A DNA stretch of 8,167 nucleotides from Allobrachymonas sp. GTDB taxonomy: Bacteria; Pseudomonadota; Gammaproteobacteria; Burkholderiales; Burkholderiaceae_C. Shown piece by piece: positions 5,360 to 8,167 of the stretch. Under the pieces are notes generated by a model. The model did not search any database and was not told the DNA's origin. It saw only the letters and a program-made list of their open reading frames with translations. The DNA lies in assembly GCA_030538335.1 (NCBI GenBank), contig JAUNUE010000075.1, forward strand, positions 1 through 8,167, given 5' to 3'. The first letter of the stretch is position 1. Each line of letters begins with the position of its first letter. Made by a program: the position numbers and the translations under genes.

Positions 5360-8047
5360 TCACAACTGATGCGTCACCAGCTTGAAGTCGGGGTCTTCTT
5401 CGTAGGTTTTGATGGCAAAGCCCAGGCTCGTCATGAGCCGCAGCATGCCGGTATTTTTGGCCAGCACCAGGCCGATGATTTCTTTCAGGCCTTTTTCGCG
5501 CGCCACGTCCATGATCGAGCGCATCATGCGTGATCCTATGCCCTTGCCCGCAAAATCATCCGCCACCAGCAGCGAAAACTCGCAACTGTTGCTGTCGGGG
5601 TTGGTGACGTAGCGCGACACGGCGATGATGCGGTCGGGCTTGTCGGGCGCGCCGTTGTTGTCCAGGTCTTCTGTGTCGCGCAACACCGCTACCAGCGCCA
5701 TTTCGCGGTCGTAGTCGATCAGGGCAAAACGCGACAACATGGCGGGTGGTAACTCGGTAATGGCCGAGGCAAAGCGGTTGAAGCGGCTCTCGGGCGAAAG
5801 GGTGCGCACCAGGTCTTGCAGCATCTGCGCATCATCCGGGTGGATCGGCCGCACGGTGTAGACGCCATCATCGGGCAAGGGCCACGATTGCTCGAACCGC
5901 GCCGGGTACGGCAAGATGGACAGATGCTGGTAAGGCCGCGTGACCGATACGTTGTCGACCACGATGCGCGCATCCACCGCCACCGCGCCGTTTTCGTCCA
6001 CGATGATGGGGTTGATGTCGAGCTCGCGCAACTGGGGCAGTTCGCACACCATTTCAGACACGCGCAGCAGCACCTGCTCGAGCGCCTCACGGTCTACCGG
6101 GTTGGCGCCGCGCCAGGCGTCCAGCGTTTGCGCCACGGCTGAATGTTCGATCATTTGCCGCGCAAGGAACTGGTTGAGCGGCGGCAGCTCCATCGCGCGC
6201 TGCGCGTAAAGCTCAACTGCCACGCCGCCCGCGCCGAAGGCGATGACGGGTCCGAAAGGCTCGTCGGTGACCATGCCGATGTACAGCTCGCGTCCGCGCG
6301 TCTGGTGCGCCATGCGCTGCACCGACACGCCGTTGATGCGGGCGCCGGGCATTTTGCGCGAAATGCTTTCCATCATGCGCTCGAAGATGTCGCGCACGCT
6401 CACGCCGTTCATCACGTTGAGCGCCACGCCGTCCACATCCGACTTGTGTGGAATGTCGGGCGAGTCGATCTTGAGCGCCACCGGGTAGCCCAACTGGCTT
6501 GCCAGCATGACGGCTTCGCTTGCGGTGCGCGCCAGAATGGTTTGCGTGACTGGAATATGGAAAGCCGACAGTACGGCTTTTGATTCCATTTCGGTCAGCA
6601 CATGGCGGCGCTGCGCCAGCACGCCCTCGATCAGCATGCGCGCGCCCTCCACATCGGGCTTGGCCAGGTTGGTCAGCGGTGGCGGCGTTTGCTGCAGCGA
6701 CTTCTGGTTGCGGTAGTACGCAGCGATATTGCCGAACGCGCTGACCGCCGCATCAGGCGTGCGGAAGGTGGGAATGTCGGCATGGGTGAGGATGGTGCGT
6801 GCCTCGTTCACCGAGGTATCGCCCATCACGCAGGCCAGCAAGGGCTTGTGGCAATCCTTGCGCGCAGCCGCCACCGCCTGCGCCTGCGCCTCCATCTCAA
6901 AGCCGGGCTTGGGCGTCTGGATGACCAGAATGCCGTCAATATTCGGATCATGTGCCGCCGCAGACAAGGCTGCCACGTAATGCGGTGCCTCGGCATTTTC
7001 AGAAATATCGATCAGGTCGGCCAGTGAAGCCTGTGGCAACAGTTGCGGCTGCAATTGCCGGGCGCTGGCTTCGCTCAACCGCCCCAGTTCCAGGCCGATG
7101 TCATGCGCGCGGTCTGCCGCCAATACGCCGGGGCCACCGCCGTTGGTGATGACGGCCAGTTTGTTGCCCACCGGCTGGTAACGCGCCGCCAGGCACTGCA
7201 CGGCAGAAAACAATTCGCTGAACGAACCAATGCGCACCGCGCCGCCCCGGCGCAGGGCCGCATCAAATACCTCATCACTGCCTACCATGGCCGCAGAGTG
7301 CGTGATGGCGGCCTGGTTGCCGCCTTCATTGCGTCCCGCCTTGAGCACTACGACCGGCTTGGCCGTGGCCGCGGCGCGCAGCGCACTCATGAACTGGCGT
7401 GCGTTGGGGATGCCCTCGAGGTACACCACAATGCTCTGCGTTTGCGGGTCGCTGGCAAGAAAATCGAGCGCCTGCGCCATCGTTACCGCCGTATGCGGGC
7501 CCAGCGAAATGACGGTGGAAAAACCCACGCGGTTGGGCCGCGCCCAATCGATGATCGACGAAGTAAGCGCCCCCGATTGAGACACCAGTGCCAACGTGCC
7601 CCGCTCGGCCAGCGGCCCCACGATGCTGGCGTTCAAGCCCAACTGCGGGCGCTGAAAGCCGCGCCCGTTGGGGCCGAGCATCCACATGCCATGCTGACGC
7701 GCGACACGGTGCAACTGGTGTGCCTGCTCGGCATCCATGCCGCTGGAAAGCACCAGCACCGCCTTGCAGTTCAGGCGCCCAGCCACTTCAAGCGCCATGG
7801 CGATCTTGTCGGGCGGCAAGGCCACAATCGCCAGCTCGGCAGAACTGTTGACCAAATCCGACAAGCGCCCCTCGGTCGTGTCGATATCAAGAAAGACCAA
7901 CTGCCCCATGTATTGCTGCGCCGTGAGCGCATCGTGCAGGCTGGCAGCGGCGGCATACGCCGGGTCTTTTTCACGCAACGCGGGCGTGCCCGCAAACACG
8001 GCCACCGCGCCAGGGGCAAACAGCGAAGTAAGATAGTGCTTGTCCAT
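5360..8047 (-). CDS. Pat/PatZ-type protein: NDP-forming acyl-CoA synthetase fused to GNAT acetyltransferase
   Basis: The 895-residue product matches the architecture of the protein lysine acetyltransferase Pat (PatZ/YfiQ), which acetylates acetyl-CoA synthetase and other proteins using acetyl-CoA. Domains in order: CoA-binding Rossmann fold (about 1-130, with LGPNGRG at 124-130); succinyl-CoA-ligase-like domains (about 150-440, VSQSGALTSS from 155, YLEG with E211, and THSAAMVGSDEVF with H250); ATP-grasp domain (about 470-700, SPDIPHKSD with H534, FGPVIAFGAGG from 598, LDINPI near 675); and C-terminal GNAT domain (about 728-895, IDYDREMA near 777, EFSLLV with E823, and acetyl-CoA loop DDFAGKGIGS at 830-839). 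E823 aligns with the catalytic glutamate reported for Salmonella Pat. H250 occupies the phosphohistidine position of active ADP-forming acetyl-CoA synthetases; from memory E. coli PatZ lacks it. Start chosen at MDKHYL because homology begins there; an upstream ATG at 8137 is possible. It converges on the CWC gene. Confidence 0.93.
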   Translation of the reverse strand: MDKHYLTSLFAPGAVAVFAGTPALREKDPAYAAAASLHDALTAQQYMGQLVFLDIDTTEGRLSDLVNSSAELAIVALPPDKIAMALEVAGRLNCKAVLVLSSGMDAEQAHQLHRVARQHGMWMLGPNGRGFQRPQLGLNASIVGPLAERGTLALVSQSGALTSSIIDWARPNRVGFSTVISLGPHTAVTMAQALDFLASDPQTQSIVVYLEGIPNARQFMSALRAAATAKPVVVLKAGRNEGGNQAAITHSAAMVGSDEVFDAALRRGGAVRIGSFSELFSAVQCLAARYQPVGNKLAVITNGGGPGVLAADRAHDIGLELGRLSEASARQLQPQLLPQASLADLIDISENAEAPHYVAALSAAAHDPNIDGILVIQTPKPGFEMEAQAQAVAAARKDCHKPLLACVMGDTSVNEARTILTHADIPTFRTPDAAVSAFGNIAAYYRNQKSLQQTPPPLTNLAKPDVEGARMLIEGVLAQRRHVLTEMESKAVLSAFHIPVTQTILARTASEAVMLASQLGYPVALKIDSPDIPHKSDVDGVALNVMNGVSVRDIFERMMESISRKMPGARINGVSVQRMAHQTRGRELYIGMVTDEPFGPVIAFGAGGVAVELYAQRAMELPPLNQFLARQMIEHSAVAQTLDAWRGANPVDREALEQVLLRVSEMVCELPQLRELDINPIIVDENGAVAVDARIVVDNVSVTRPYQHLSILPYPARFEQSWPLPDDGVYTVRPIHPDDAQMLQDLVRTLSPESRFNRFASAITELPPAMLSRFALIDYDREMALVAVLRDTEDLDNNGAPDKPDRIIAVSRYVTNPDSNSCEFSLLVADDFAGKGIGSRMMRSIMDVAREKGLKEIIGLVLAKNTGMLRLMTSLGFAIKTYEEDPDFKLVTHQL

Positions 8048-8149
8048 CAAGAGGTCAACGGTTGGGTTGCAGCGATACAGGGTGGCACCGCCCCGCCAGC
8101 GTACAGATACCGCCTGCGGAAAACTGAATCGAACCATCCTACCCTTCTT
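8048..8149 (-). promoter_or_regulatory. Leader of the Pat-type gene with an alternative start at 8137
   Basis: The reading frame is open for 30 further codons, to an ATG at 8137 preceded by AAGAAGGG (8142-8149), a better ribosome-binding site than anything before the ATG at 8047. The extra 30 residues (MVRFSFPQAVSV onward) do not resemble the family's N-terminus. Either the protein has an N-terminal extension, or this is untranslated leader. No promoter box is clear before the window ends at 8167. Confidence 0.4.
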
Positions 8150-8167
8150 GCGGCAGTCTTACAAGGT

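Overview
This window looks like ordinary chromosomal DNA from a GC-rich betaproteobacterium. Burkholderiales, probably Comamonadaceae, is my best inference from base composition, protein style and the kind of downstream repeats; no rRNA or other marker gene proves it. I see no prophage, transposase, CRISPR array, tRNA or rRNA.

Left part (1-3449, minus strand): the front of a high-affinity K+ uptake operon. In order of transcription it holds an unnamed 31-residue membrane ORF, kdpF (30 residues), kdpA (583 residues) and kdpB, which runs off the left edge after 505 codons. All four ORFs are joined by overlapping stop and start codons (ATGA, ATGA, TGATG), so they should be translated as a coupled unit. 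kdpC and the sensor/regulator pair kdpD/kdpE would be expected beyond position 1 but are not visible.

Middle (3450-3698): a 249-bp divergent intergenic region that must hold the promoters of both kdp and pgk. It contains an 8-bp direct repeat spaced one helical turn apart, a perfect 12-bp palindrome, and a TATAAT box in front of pgk.

Right of centre (3699-5359, plus strand): pgk (phosphoglycerate kinase, complete), then a small eight-cysteine protein of the CWC type. The cysteine-rich gene is flanked by two 45-bp repeats in inverted orientation that are 38/45 identical. Each copy sits in the 3' region of a gene: the left one after pgk, the right one after the convergent gene on the other strand.

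Right part (5360-8047, minus strand): a large protein joining an NDP-forming acyl-CoA synthetase module (CoA-binding, ligase and ATP-grasp domains) to a C-terminal GNAT domain. This is the architecture of the protein lysine acetyltransferase Pat/PatZ. Unlike E. coli PatZ as I recall it, this protein keeps the histidine at the phosphorylated position of the synthetase.

The gene content is largely housekeeping: ion homeostasis, glycolysis and acetyl-CoA-linked regulation. The parts that known genes do not explain are the 31-residue ORF, the repeat pair and the candidate operators in the divergent region. I do not see evidence for a wholly new system.
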